Positions 27,245 to 35,016 of a stretch of 64,000 nt of DNA are shown piece after piece. Origin of the DNA: Achromobacter xylosoxidans (GTDB lineage Bacteria > Pseudomonadota > Gammaproteobacteria > Burkholderiales > Burkholderiaceae_B); NCBI RefSeq assembly GCF_001457475.1, contig NZ_LN831029.1:5704001-5768000 (forward strand), written 5' to 3'. The notes beneath the pieces are model-generated. The model was not told the DNA's origin. It ran no database searches and saw nothing but the letters and a program-made list of their open reading frames with translations. Positions within the stretch are counted from its first letter, which is position 1. Every line of letters begins with the position of its first letter. The position numbers and the translations under genes are program-made.

Positions 27245-27550
27245 TCAGCGGCGGCGCGCTTCCGACATCAGGCAGGCGCCAGCCAGCGCGCCCACCAGCA
27301 CGGCGCCGGCGATGCTCTTCCAGGCGTTCTCGTGCACATACCCATCGGTCGCGGCCGAGACTTCCCGGGCGCGCCGCCATGCATGCTTCTCCCACCCGCG
27401 CGCCTCGGCGCGCGCGGCGTCGAGTTGCTGCTTGAGACGATCGCGCGCCGCTTCGATCTCCGTGCCGCCGTAGCTGGCAGTGCTGCGCAGCAGGCTTTCG
27501 GTTCCCGCAATCAGGTCGCGCAACGTCCCGTTGCCGTTGTGTGTAGCCAT
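27245..27550 (-). CDS. DUF883/ElaB-YqjD-like membrane-anchored protein
   Basis: A 101-residue protein. An amphipathic helical region (about 10-70, LRDLIAGTESLLRST...) precedes a C-terminal transmembrane helix (SIAGAVLVGALAGACLM) and a final charged EARRR. This is the YqjD/ElaB layout, whose members associate with ribosomes at the inner membrane in stationary phase. AAGGAGGTG is an ideal Shine-Dalgarno just before the ATG at 27550. Neighbours suggest a stress role. Confidence 0.85.
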   Translation of the reverse strand: MATHNGNGTLRDLIAGTESLLRSTASYGGTEIEAARDRLKQQLDAARAEARGWEKHAWRRAREVSAATDGYVHENAWKSIAGAVLVGALAGACLMSEARRR

Positions 27551-27663
27551 GACACCTCCTTGAAAAAAAGTCCGCGCCAACCTCACCGCGAGCCCGGACT
27601 CCGGTCCTACAGCAAGTGGCGTGCCGCCGGGCCAGCCGGCACGGCGGCGCGCCGCCGGCCAGG

Positions 27664-29433
27664 TCAGCTCGCCCACCATTGCTTGATGGTGGCGCGCAGC
27701 GCAGCCGTGCCCGCCGCCCCGGTTTCCTTGCGCAAGGCCGTCATGTAGGCACTGAACTGCTTCATCGACACATGCGGCGGCAACGGCGGCATTTCCGGAT
27801 CGGTCACCACTTCCAGCACCGCCGGGCGCCCCGCCGCCAGGGCGCGATCCCACGCCGGCCCCACCTCGTCGGGCGACGTGACGCGGATGCCTTCCAGGCC
27901 CAGCATGCGGCCGTAGTCGGCGTAGGAAAATTCCGGCAGCCACTGCGACGCGGCAAAGCGCGGATCGCCACCCATGACGCGCTGCTCCCACGTCACCAGG
28001 TTCAGGTCGCCGTTGTTGAGCACCAGCACCACGAGCGTCGGGTCGCTCCAGTCCTTCCAGCGGTGGGCGATGGTGATGAGTTCGTTGATGCCGAGCATCT
28101 GCATCGCGCCATCGCCCACCAGCGCGATCACCGGACGCCCGGGATAGGCGAGCTTGGCGGCCACCGCGTAGGGCACGCCGCAGCCCATGCTTGCCAGGCC
28201 GCCCGAGACCGACGCCATCATGCCTTCGTCCAACTGGACGTCGCGCGCATACCAGTTGGCGGCCGAGCCCGAGTCGCAGGTGATGATGCTGTGCGGCGGC
28301 AGTCGACTGGACAGCTCCAGGAACGGGCGTTGCGGATTGACGGGCTTGGCTTCGACCATGGCACGCGCCGTGACGGTCTCGCGCCAGCGGCGCACGCTTT
28401 TCTCGATGCGCTCGCGCCAGGAATTCGACGATTTGGGCTCCAGCCGCGGCAACAAGGCTTCGAGCGTCAGCCGGGCATCGCCCACCAGCCCCACCTCGAC
28501 GGGATAGCGCAGGCTCAGTTGGCGGCCGTCCACGTCGATCTGCACGGCGCGGGCCTGGCCCTCCTTGGGCAGGAATTCGGCATAGGGGAAGGAAGTGCCC
28601 ACCATCAGCAAGGTGTCGCATTCGTTCATCATTTCCCAGCTCGGCTGGGTGCCCAGCAGACCGATGGCGCCCGTCACGTACGGCAGCGCGTCCGGCAACA
28701 CCGCCTTGCCCAGCAGCGCCTTGGCCACGCCCGCCCCCAGGCGCTCGGCCACCGCGCGCACCTCGGCGCCGGCGGACAAGGCGCCGGCCCCCACCAGCAT
28801 CGCCACCCGCTCGCCGCGGTTGAGCAGGTCGGCCGCATTGGCCAGGGCGGCCTCGGGCGGCACCGCCGCATGCGACGTGATGCCGATGCCGGTGTGCACG
28901 GTGCCATGCTCGCGCGGCGGCACGGGCACGGCCTCCAGGTCCTGCACATCGTTCGGGAAGATCAGGCAGACGACGCTGCGCCGCTCCAACGCAATACGCA
29001 TGGCGCGGTCGACCATGTGCCGCGCCTGCAGGGGCGAGGTCACCATGTGCACGAACTCGTGCGCCACGTCCTTGAACAGGTTCACCAGGTCGACCTCCTG
29101 CTGGTAGTCGCCGCCCAGGGCGCTGCGCGCCTGCTGGCCGACGATGGCCACCACGGGCTGATGGTCCATCCTGGCGTCGTACAGGCCATTGAGCAGGTGG
29201 ATGGCGCCCGGGCCGGACGTCGCCATGCAGACGCCGACCTGCCCGGTGAACTTGGCATGGGCGCAGGCCATGAAAGCGGCGCCCTCTTCGTGCCGGGTCT
29301 GCACGAATTCCAGTGTGTCGTTGCGGCCGAAGGCGCCGATCAGCCCGTTGATGCCGTCGCCGGGATAACCAAACACGCGTTGCACGCCCCACTGGCCGAG
29401 GCGGTCCAGCACGAAGTCGGATACGGTTTGCAC
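27664..29433 (-). CDS. Thiamine-diphosphate enzyme, pyruvate oxidase-like
   Basis: A 589-residue enzyme of the acetolactate synthase/pyruvate oxidase family. The N-terminal pyrimidine-binding domain contains the catalytic glutamate in RHEEGAAFMA (near E50), and the C-terminal PP domain contains VGDGAMQML with its metal-binding GDG followed by LNNGDLN. It probably decarboxylates pyruvate or another 2-oxo acid; PoxB-like activity is suggested by resemblance and by its stress-gene neighbours. The start is GTG at 29433 (not ATG), set by AAGGAG about eight bases upstream. No PoxB-type C-terminal membrane-binding peptide is obvious. Confidence 0.85.
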   Translation of the reverse strand: MQTVSDFVLDRLGQWGVQRVFGYPGDGINGLIGAFGRNDTLEFVQTRHEEGAAFMACAHAKFTGQVGVCMATSGPGAIHLLNGLYDARMDHQPVVAIVGQQARSALGGDYQQEVDLVNLFKDVAHEFVHMVTSPLQARHMVDRAMRIALERRSVVCLIFPNDVQDLEAVPVPPREHGTVHTGIGITSHAAVPPEAALANAADLLNRGERVAMLVGAGALSAGAEVRAVAERLGAGVAKALLGKAVLPDALPYVTGAIGLLGTQPSWEMMNECDTLLMVGTSFPYAEFLPKEGQARAVQIDVDGRQLSLRYPVEVGLVGDARLTLEALLPRLEPKSSNSWRERIEKSVRRWRETVTARAMVEAKPVNPQRPFLELSSRLPPHSIITCDSGSAANWYARDVQLDEGMMASVSGGLASMGCGVPYAVAAKLAYPGRPVIALVGDGAMQMLGINELITIAHRWKDWSDPTLVVLVLNNGDLNLVTWEQRVMGGDPRFAASQWLPEFSYADYGRMLGLEGIRVTSPDEVGPAWDRALAAGRPAVLEVVTDPEMPPLPPHVSMKQFSAYMTALRKETGAAGTAALRATIKQWWAS

Positions 29434-29554
29434 GTCGTTGCTCCTTCTGTCTGCGTAGGCGGATCACTCCTCGCGCAATTGGCGTGCCCGGGGCGAACGC
29501 CCGGTGGCGCCGGCGCGCCGTGAGCGGCCTTTACAACGGGCGGCAACAACGACA

Positions 29555-29574
29555 CGGGCGCCTTGCGGCGCCCG
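29555..29574. other. GC-rich hairpin in the gap after the VOC gene
   Basis: CGGGCGCC (29555-29562) and GGCGCCCG (29567-29574) form a perfect 8-bp stem with a TTGC loop, in the 224-base gap between the VOC gene and the ThDP-enzyme gene. No T-run follows on either strand, so it may be a Rho-dependent 3' end or chance in GC-rich DNA. I see nothing else in this gap. Confidence 0.35.
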
Positions 29575-29657
29575 GAAAACGGAAACGATGGGATTTGCGC
29601 GGGTCGCGTCAGCGCGCCCGCACGGCGGCGGGCGCGCCAGCCGCCAGACCGACTCAT

Positions 29658-30137
29658 TCAGCCGCGCAGCGCCGCCTCGATGCCGGCGACGTCGATCTTG
29701 CCCATCTGCATCATGGCCTCGAAGGCGCGCTTGGCGGCGGCGCGATCGGGCGACACCAGCGCCTCGGTCAGCACCCGCGGCGTGATCTGCCACGACAGGC
29801 CCCATTTGTCCTGGCACCAGCCGCAGACGTTCTCCGCGCCGCCGTTGCCGACGATCGCGTTCCACAGGCGGTCGGTCTCGGCCTGGTCGTCGGTGGCGAT
29901 CTGGAACGAGAACGCGTGGTTGTGGGGGGTGCCGGGGCCGCCGTTCAGGCCGAGACAGGGAATGCCGGCGACGGTGAACTCCACCGTCAGGACATCGCCT
30001 TCCTTGCCCGACGGATAATCGCCGGGCGCGTGCATGACGCGGCCCACCGCGCTGTCGGGAAAGGTCTGGGCATAGAAACGCGCCGCCTCCAGCGCGTCGC
30101 GGTCGTACCAGAGGCAAACCGTATTCTTGCTGACCAT
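29658..30137 (-). CDS. VOC-superfamily protein (PhnB/3-demethylubiquinone methyltransferase-like)
   Basis: A 159-residue protein of the vicinal-oxygen-chelate superfamily. It begins with the PhnB-like pattern CLWYDRDALEAARFYAQTFPDS and contains HNHAFSFQIATDDQAETDRLW at about 90-110, followed by CGWCQDKWGLSWQITP. These are hallmarks of the PF06983 group, dimers that bind small ligands and sometimes a metal; most have no assigned function. CAGGAG precedes the ATG at 30137. A longer open frame upstream is spurious. Confidence 0.9.
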   Translation of the reverse strand: MVSKNTVCLWYDRDALEAARFYAQTFPDSAVGRVMHAPGDYPSGKEGDVLTVEFTVAGIPCLGLNGGPGTPHNHAFSFQIATDDQAETDRLWNAIVGNGGAENVCGWCQDKWGLSWQITPRVLTEALVSPDRAAAKRAFEAMMQMGKIDVAGIEAALRG

Positions 30138-30376
30138 CTTCGCTCTCCTGAGATGAAAAACGGAAACACGCGAACGCGCCGCAAGGCCCGGTGGACGCGC
30201 GCCAGGGATGCTGCCGGTCGAGCATAGCGCCGGCAACGGTCCGCGTGCGTTACCAAGCGTAGAAGCATGCCGGTCGATGCCCCGACTTTCCCTCGCCCGC
30301 CGCAGTGCGCGCCGAAGGTGACAGATCACGGCCGTCCTGCGCATAATCCGTCGATCCCTGTCCTGGAGTCTCCGGC

Positions 30377-31021
30377 ATGCCCTTGCCCACGCCGCCGCAG
30401 GCGCATCTCGCCGCGCGCCGCCTTCGCCTTGTGTTCTGCTGCATTGCCGCACTGCTGTGGCTGGCTTGCGCTCCCGCCGCCCAGGCCTTCGACCGCCAGG
30501 CGCAGACGCAGCGCTACCAGCAATGGCTGGATCAATTCGAGCGCAACCTGCGCCAACTGGCCGCCGTGCCAGATGCCACCGATGCCGACGTCGAGCGCAT
30601 CTTCGCCGATACCGTGGTGCCGTCATCGCGCGCGGTGGGGTTCGTGCGCGAACTGGCGACGCGGCCCGCCGGCTCGGTCTCCGGCGAAATCGTGTTCCAG
30701 GGTCCCGCGCGCCTGCTGGTCGGCGTATTGCGCCAGTCGGTGGTGGCGGGCGATGGCGGCCCCTACACCGACACGCCGCCGGGCAAGGCCCCGCTGACAC
30801 TGCGCGCGTGGTATCTGCACGTGGACGGCGGCGGCGAACTGGAACGTCTTTTCAACGACCCCGAGGCCTACAAGCCCTACCGCCTGCCGGCCGACGGCAC
30901 GCTGGAACGCGGCGTCTACCCCTTCCTGGTGTTCGAGGACGGCCCGCGCCTGCGGCTGGGCGCCATGACGCGCGAATACTGGAACGTGGTGCGCTTTTTG
31001 GACGACCTGCAACATGGCTGA
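30377..31021 (+). CDS. Exported protein of unknown function
   Basis: A 214-residue protein with an N-terminal hydrophobic signal (about 17-36, ending PAAQAFDRQ). The mature portion is mixed alpha/beta with no motif I recognise; a region near the end, LERGVYPFLVFEDGPRLRLGAM, is likely a beta sheet. GGAG lies eight bases before the ATG at 30377. It overlaps the next gene (31014) by eight bases, so both are probably one operon and may act together in the periplasm. Confidence 0.7.
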   Translation: MPLPTPPQAHLAARRLRLVFCCIAALLWLACAPAAQAFDRQAQTQRYQQWLDQFERNLRQLAAVPDATDADVERIFADTVVPSSRAVGFVRELATRPAGSVSGEIVFQGPARLLVGVLRQSVVAGDGGPYTDTPPGKAPLTLRAWYLHVDGGGELERLFNDPEAYKPYRLPADGTLERGVYPFLVFEDGPRLRLGAMTREYWNVVRFLDDLQHG

Positions 31022-32123
31022 CGCAACCCTGCCCCGTCCCCGGCCGGGCCGACTGGGCGCCTTGTTGCTGGCGCTTGCCCCTGCCCTGGCCTGGTCCGCC
31101 TGCCCGCCTCTGGACACGCCCTTCGGCGCCGATCCGCCCGGCGCCGCGTTGCGCCCCCAGCCACTGGCGCTGTCGCTGGACGGCCCGCGCGTGCTGCTCG
31201 GCCTGCATGGGGAACGGGTGCCGGCCGACACCCGGCTGATCGCGGTCCCCGAGGATGGCGACCTGGCCCCGCGCATCTGGCCCGACGCGGTGGACTGGAG
31301 CGTCTACGCCAGCCGCGCCGGCGAACCGGGCGCGACCGTGTTGCAGCGCGACGCCGAGGGCCGGCTGTGCCGTATCGACCGCTACCGGCTGCAGCGCGGG
31401 CGCCAGATCGAAGATGGCGGCTACCGGCTGGCCTATGATGCCGAGGGCCGGCTGGCGGGCTATGCGGAGTATGCGTCGGCACGAGACCGTGGCGGCGCAT
31501 TGCAGCAAGCCTGCGTCAGGCGCGATGCCAAGGGGCGGGTCACGGCCGTCTTCCAGGCTGGCTGCAGCGCTACGCCCGAGCGGCCGGTCTACTACGTGCG
31601 CGACGACGCCGGCGCCCTGCTGCGCACCATCGACCAGCGCGCCGGTCCGCTCGGCACGCTGGTGCACCGCCTGAACCCGGACGGCACGACGCGCTCGGTC
31701 TATCGGTCGCGCCCCGACCCGGACCAGGACGGCGCCCTGATCGCCTATCCGGTTCCACCCGCCCAGGAAGACCGGATCCTGCCGGTGGCGCCCGGCACTT
31801 CCCCGGTCATCACCACCGAGATTCCCGATGAACCCTGGCGGCTGGTACGGGTGCCGGCCGACACGGTCGAAGGCGACGGCCTGCCGTCCTGGGACCCGAA
31901 GGTGCAGACGGTATTGCTCAAGGGACTCAGCAACGCGCGGGGCCAGGTGGTCCTGGACGCCGGGCAGATCGCGCCGTTCCACCAGGCCTTGCGCGAGACC
32001 CCGGGGCGGGTATTCCTGTATGTGCACGAGATGACCCGCTTCCTGCCCGTGACGGCGCTGGATGCGCAGGCCTGGAAGCGCTGCATCGATCCGGCCCGGC
32101 GCGACGCCGGCGCCTGCGATTGA
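31014..32123 (+). CDS. Exported protein of unknown function with YD-like repeats
   Basis: A 369-residue protein with an N-terminal signal segment (LGALLLALAPALAWSACPP) and possibly a lipid-free first cysteine at about 29. The middle has loosely repeated units of the type 'D.EGRL..I..YRL' (DAEGRLCRIDRYRL, YDAEGRLAGYAEY, DAKGRVTAVFQ), reminiscent of YD repeats in Rhs-like proteins but too few to call that family. The C-terminal third (WDPKVQTVLLKGLSNARG onwards) is unlike the rest. Overlaps the preceding exported protein. No function is assigned. Confidence 0.65.
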   Translation: MADATLPRPRPGRLGALLLALAPALAWSACPPLDTPFGADPPGAALRPQPLALSLDGPRVLLGLHGERVPADTRLIAVPEDGDLAPRIWPDAVDWSVYASRAGEPGATVLQRDAEGRLCRIDRYRLQRGRQIEDGGYRLAYDAEGRLAGYAEYASARDRGGALQQACVRRDAKGRVTAVFQAGCSATPERPVYYVRDDAGALLRTIDQRAGPLGTLVHRLNPDGTTRSVYRSRPDPDQDGALIAYPVPPAQEDRILPVAPGTSPVITTEIPDEPWRLVRVPADTVEGDGLPSWDPKVQTVLLKGLSNARGQVVLDAGQIAPFHQALRETPGRVFLYVHEMTRFLPVTALDAQAWKRCIDPARRDAGACD

Positions 32124-32141
32124 GCCCGCGGGCCGCCGCGC

Positions 32142-33164
32142 TCACGGCACGGCCTGGGTCTCCACCGTCACATGCGACAAGCCCGCGATATGCGCCAGCT
32201 TGCCCTTGTAGAAAGCGCTGTCGCGCGGATGCGCCGTGACCAGCGACACGATCGCCGCGAAGTGGCCGGGCCCGACCTGCCATACGTGCAGGTCGGCGAT
32301 CTGGCCATCGCCGGCGTCCAGCGCCCGCTCGATGTCGTGGCGCAGCCGGGCGCTTTGCGGCGTGGCGTCGAGCAGCACGGTGCCCGAGTCGCGGATCAGG
32401 CCCCATGACCAACGCGCGATGACCAGCGCGCCGACCACGCCCATCGCCGCGTCCGCCCATAGCCAGCCATAGCTGCGGCCCGCCAGCAGCGCCACGATGG
32501 CCAGCACCGAAGTCAGCGCGTCGGCCAGCACGTGGATGTAGGCGGACCGCAGGTTGTTGTCGCGGACCTGCGGATGGCCATGGCCCGCGGCGGGCGCGTG
32601 GTCATGGTCATGGTCGTGACGGTGATCGTGATCGTGATCGTGGCGGTGCGCGCGGCCGTGGTGGTGGTCGTGCCCCGCGTGACCGTGCGCATGCCCGCCA
32701 TGGCCATGCGCGTGGCCATGGTCATCCTTCAGCAGCCAGGCCGACACCAGGTTGACCAGCAGGCCGACGACCGCGATGGCGATGGCCTGGTCGAAGCGGA
32801 TGGGCACCGGGTCGATCAGGCGCACCAGGCTTTCCCAGCCGATGATCAGGGCGATCAGCGCCAGTACGACCGCGCTGGCGAATCCCGCCAGTTCGCCCAG
32901 CTTGCCGGTGCCGAAGGTGAAGCGCGGGTTGCGGGCCTGGCGGCGCGCGTAGCCGTAGGCGAGCGCGGTGATGAGCATGGCGCCGGCGTGCGTGGACATG
33001 TGCCAGCCGTCGGCCACCAGCGCCATTGACCCGTAGACGTTGCCGGCAATGATCTCGACGGCCATCATGCTGGCGGTCAAGGCGATGACCCACCACACCC
33101 GGCGCTCGTTGCGCCGGTGGTCTTGGCCCAGGAAGACGTGGTCATGGGACGGGGAAGTATTCAT
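32142..33164 (-). CDS. dmeF: Cation diffusion facilitator with His-rich loop (DmeF-like)
   Basis: A 340-residue CDF exporter. Six TM segments are expected; the TM2 metal site region is ALVADGWHMSTH (around residue 50) and the matching TM5 site is YIHVLADALTSVLAI. A histidine/aspartate-rich cytoplasmic loop between about residues 146 and 196 (HGHAHGHGG, then HDHDHDHRHDHDHDH) is typical of Co/Ni-type DmeF or Zn-type members. The C-terminal domain ends with the LHVWQVGPGH motif. It is preceded by a DmeR-like metal sensor (33221-33493) in the same direction, which favours cobalt or nickel over zinc. Start ATG at 33164. Confidence 0.88.
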   Translation of the reverse strand: MNTSPSHDHVFLGQDHRRNERRVWWVIALTASMMAVEIIAGNVYGSMALVADGWHMSTHAGAMLITALAYGYARRQARNPRFTFGTGKLGELAGFASAVVLALIALIIGWESLVRLIDPVPIRFDQAIAIAVVGLLVNLVSAWLLKDDHGHAHGHGGHAHGHAGHDHHHGRAHRHDHDHDHRHDHDHDHAPAAGHGHPQVRDNNLRSAYIHVLADALTSVLAIVALLAGRSYGWLWADAAMGVVGALVIARWSWGLIRDSGTVLLDATPQSARLRHDIERALDAGDGQIADLHVWQVGPGHFAAIVSLVTAHPRDSAFYKGKLAHIAGLSHVTVETQAVP

Positions 33165-33220
33165 GGGATTGTTCCTGCTGCTCGCGGGGCCTGTGACCGG
33201 CGGCCCCTGCCGGCGGACCG

Positions 33221-33493
33221 CTATTTCATGTAGGCCCGGATAACGTCCATCATCTCCCGCGCCGCCTCGACCCGCTCGGCCTGCGACGGCGCGTGCACCA
33301 CGTGCTCGTCCAGATGGCCCTGCATCACCTCGGCGGTCAGGCCGCTGAGCGCGCCGCGCGCGGATGCCAGCTGGCGCAGCACCTCGCCGCAGGCCGCCTC
33401 GGCCTCCAGCGCCCGTTCCAGCCCTTCGAGCTGGCCGCGGATGCGCCGCACGCGGGCGATGAGTTTTTCCTTCTGGCGGATGGTGTGGGCCAT
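33221..33493 (-). CDS. dmeR: RcnR/FrmR/CsoR-family metal-sensing repressor (DmeR-like)
   Basis: A 90-residue all-alpha repressor of the DUF156 family. The conserved lead is KLIARVRRIRGQLEGLERAL, and the metal/inducer-site cysteine is in EAACGEVL at about residue 35, with GHLDEHVVH supplying histidines near 60-65 as in RcnR/DmeR. Apo-repressor binds an inverted repeat with a central G-tract and is released by metal. Exactly such a site lies at 33511-33531, 18 bases before the ATG. It forms an operon with the DmeF-like exporter. Confidence 0.9.
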   Translation of the reverse strand: MAHTIRQKEKLIARVRRIRGQLEGLERALEAEAACGEVLRQLASARGALSGLTAEVMQGHLDEHVVHAPSQAERVEAAREMMDVIRAYMK

Positions 33494-33510
33494 GGTCGGG
33501 GGAAAGGAAT

Positions 33511-33531
33511 ATATAGTGTAGGGGACTATAT
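33511..33531. promoter_or_regulatory. DmeR/RcnR-type operator with central G-tract
   Basis: ATATAGT (33511-33517) and ACTATAT (33525-33531) are perfect inverted arms around GTAGGGG (33518-33524). This matches the known layout of RcnR/CsoR-family operators: symmetric AT-rich arms and a central run of G. It overlaps a TATAAT-like -10 (minus strand, 33535-33530), so bound repressor would block transcription of the dmeR-dmeF operon. Confidence 0.78.
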
Positions 33532-33707
33532 TATAAAGACCGCGACAAAGGGAGGATATCCCTGCCGCCGTCCCAAAAAAGCGGACGAAGGCTGGCCGTC
33601 CGGGCATCAGCGCCGGCGCCTGCCTCAAGCGCGGCATGCGTGGCCGCCGGACATGGAATGGGCCGTCTATCCGATTCAGGCCGAGATGATCGGATTCGGG
33701 TAGAAAC

Positions 33708-33726
33708 AACAATAAAAATCATTATC
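33708..33726 (+). promoter_or_regulatory. Fur box for the siderophore-uptake operon
   Basis: AACAATAAAAATCATTATC matches the Fur consensus GATAATGATAATCATTATC at 15 of 19 positions; the right half ATCATTATC is perfect. It lies 99 bases before the GTG start at 33826 and precedes three consecutive genes that overlap by four bases. Iron-dependent repression of the whole operon is expected. Confidence 0.75.
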
Positions 33727-33825
33727 ATCCATGTATTCACGGCATCCGATCCCGGATTGCGGCCCGCGCCGCCGCTCCAGGCACTTCCGAGATCCGCCTA
33801 CTCATCCCTCCGGAGAAGCTTCCCC

Positions 33826-35016
33826 GTGCCATCGCGCCGTACCTGGGCCTTGCTGGCCAGTCTCTACAGTACCCAGTTCCTGGGGCTGATGTTCTTCGTC
33901 ATCGCCATGGTGGCCATCCTGCGCGAAGGCGGGGCCAGCCTGGACACCATCGGCCTGGTCTACCTGATGGGCATGGCCTGGCCGCTGAAGGCGCTGTACG
34001 CGCCCTGGATCGACCGCCACGCGACTGGCCTGCGCGGCCATTACCGCGGCTGGCTGCTGGCGACCCAGGCCGGGTTGGTGCTGTGCCTGGCCCTGATCGG
34101 CCTGCTCGACCTGCGCGCCGACTTCACGACGATCTACCTGCTGTGCTGGGCGACCGCGCTGTTCTCGGGCGCGCAGGACGTGGCGCTCGACGGCCTGGCC
34201 TGCCGCGTGCTGACCCGCCCCGCCGATCGCGGTTTCGGCAACGGTCTGCAGATCGCCGGCGGCCTGATCGGCAACCTGGTGGGCGGCGGCATGATGCTGA
34301 TGCTCTATCCGCGGTTGGGCTGGCGCGGCTGCTGCCTGTTGCTGGCGGCGCTCACAGCAGTGTCATGGCTGCAGCTGCTGGGCTACCGTGAACCGCAATG
34401 GCCGCGCAACGCCGGCCCCGCCAGCCACGCGCGCCTGCTGGCCTTCTGGCGAGGGCCGCAACGCAAGCACTGGCTGTTGGTGCTGTTGCTCTATCCCGCC
34501 TCCGCATCGCTCGGCTACGCAGTCATCATGCCATCGCTGCTCGATACCGGATGGTCGCTCGCCGACATCGGCCTGGTGCTCAACGTCGTGGGCGCCACCG
34601 CCGGCCTGCTCGTGGCGCTGGCCTACGGCCGCCTGTTGAAGAGCTGGTCGCGGCGTGGCGCCACGCTCGCGGCGGCGCTGTTGCAGGCCGTGGGCATTGG
34701 CGGCCTGGCGCTGCCCGCCATGGCCTGGGGCTCGCACACCGTCGCGGGCGTGGCGGTAGTGCTGTACTACATGCTGTACACGCCGGCCGCCACGGTGCTG
34801 TGCACGCTCATCATGGATCAGTCGTCGCCGCACAGTCCCGCCACCGACTACACGCTGCAAATGAGCGTGAGTCACTTCTTCGCGATGCTGCTGACCTCGG
34901 CCGGCACCATGCTGGCCGGCCGCATCGGCTACGGCGGCGTGGTCGGCGCGGCGGTCGTGCTGGCGGTATGCGGCCTATTGGCCGCCGCGCGCTGGGTTCC
35001 CCGGGAGGCAACATGA
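33826..35016 (+). CDS. RhtX/FptX-type MFS siderophore permease
   Basis: A 396-residue, 12-TM major facilitator protein. It resembles the AmpG-related RhtX/FptX group, single-component inner-membrane importers of rhizobactin and pyochelin: LLASLYSTQFLGLMFF at the start, ALYAPWIDRH in loop 2-3 and FSGAQDVALDGLACRVL in TM4-5. The start is GTG at 33826, the first in-frame start close to the transporter body, with GGAG about ten bases upstream; in-frame ATGs far upstream cross the Fur box. It is followed by two ABC proteins with ATGA overlap (35013-35016). Regulated by Fur from 33708-33726. Confidence 0.83.
   Translation: MPSRRTWALLASLYSTQFLGLMFFVIAMVAILREGGASLDTIGLVYLMGMAWPLKALYAPWIDRHATGLRGHYRGWLLATQAGLVLCLALIGLLDLRADFTTIYLLCWATALFSGAQDVALDGLACRVLTRPADRGFGNGLQIAGGLIGNLVGGGMMLMLYPRLGWRGCCLLLAALTAVSWLQLLGYREPQWPRNAGPASHARLLAFWRGPQRKHWLLVLLLYPASASLGYAVIMPSLLDTGWSLADIGLVLNVVGATAGLLVALAYGRLLKSWSRRGATLAAALLQAVGIGGLALPAMAWGSHTVAGVAVVLYYMLYTPAATVLCTLIMDQSSPHSPATDYTLQMSVSHFFAMLLTSAGTMLAGRIGYGGVVGAAVVLAVCGLLAAARWVPREAT

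Larger units (their letters stand above)
33494..33825. other. Intergenic region: DmeR operator and Fur box between metal operons
   Basis: About 330 bases without a gene. It holds the DmeR operator (33511-33531), then about 175 GC-rich bases in which I see no gene or RNA, and the Fur box at 33708-33726 ahead of the siderophore-uptake operon. The last 100 bases would be the leader of that operon; no clear intrinsic terminator or riboswitch was seen. Confidence 0.6.

Noticed and set aside
29555..29574. Hairpin considered as an intrinsic terminator
   Set aside because: No T-run follows on either strand; kept only as an unexplained hairpin.
32580..32730. Apparent tandem repeat in DNA
   Set aside because: It encodes the His/Asp-rich metal-binding loop of DmeF; no independent repeat element.
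32236..33029. Plus-strand frames inside the dmeF region with Met/Val-rich repeats
   Set aside because: They are the reverse reading of the His/Asp-rich loop and TM segments of the exporter.
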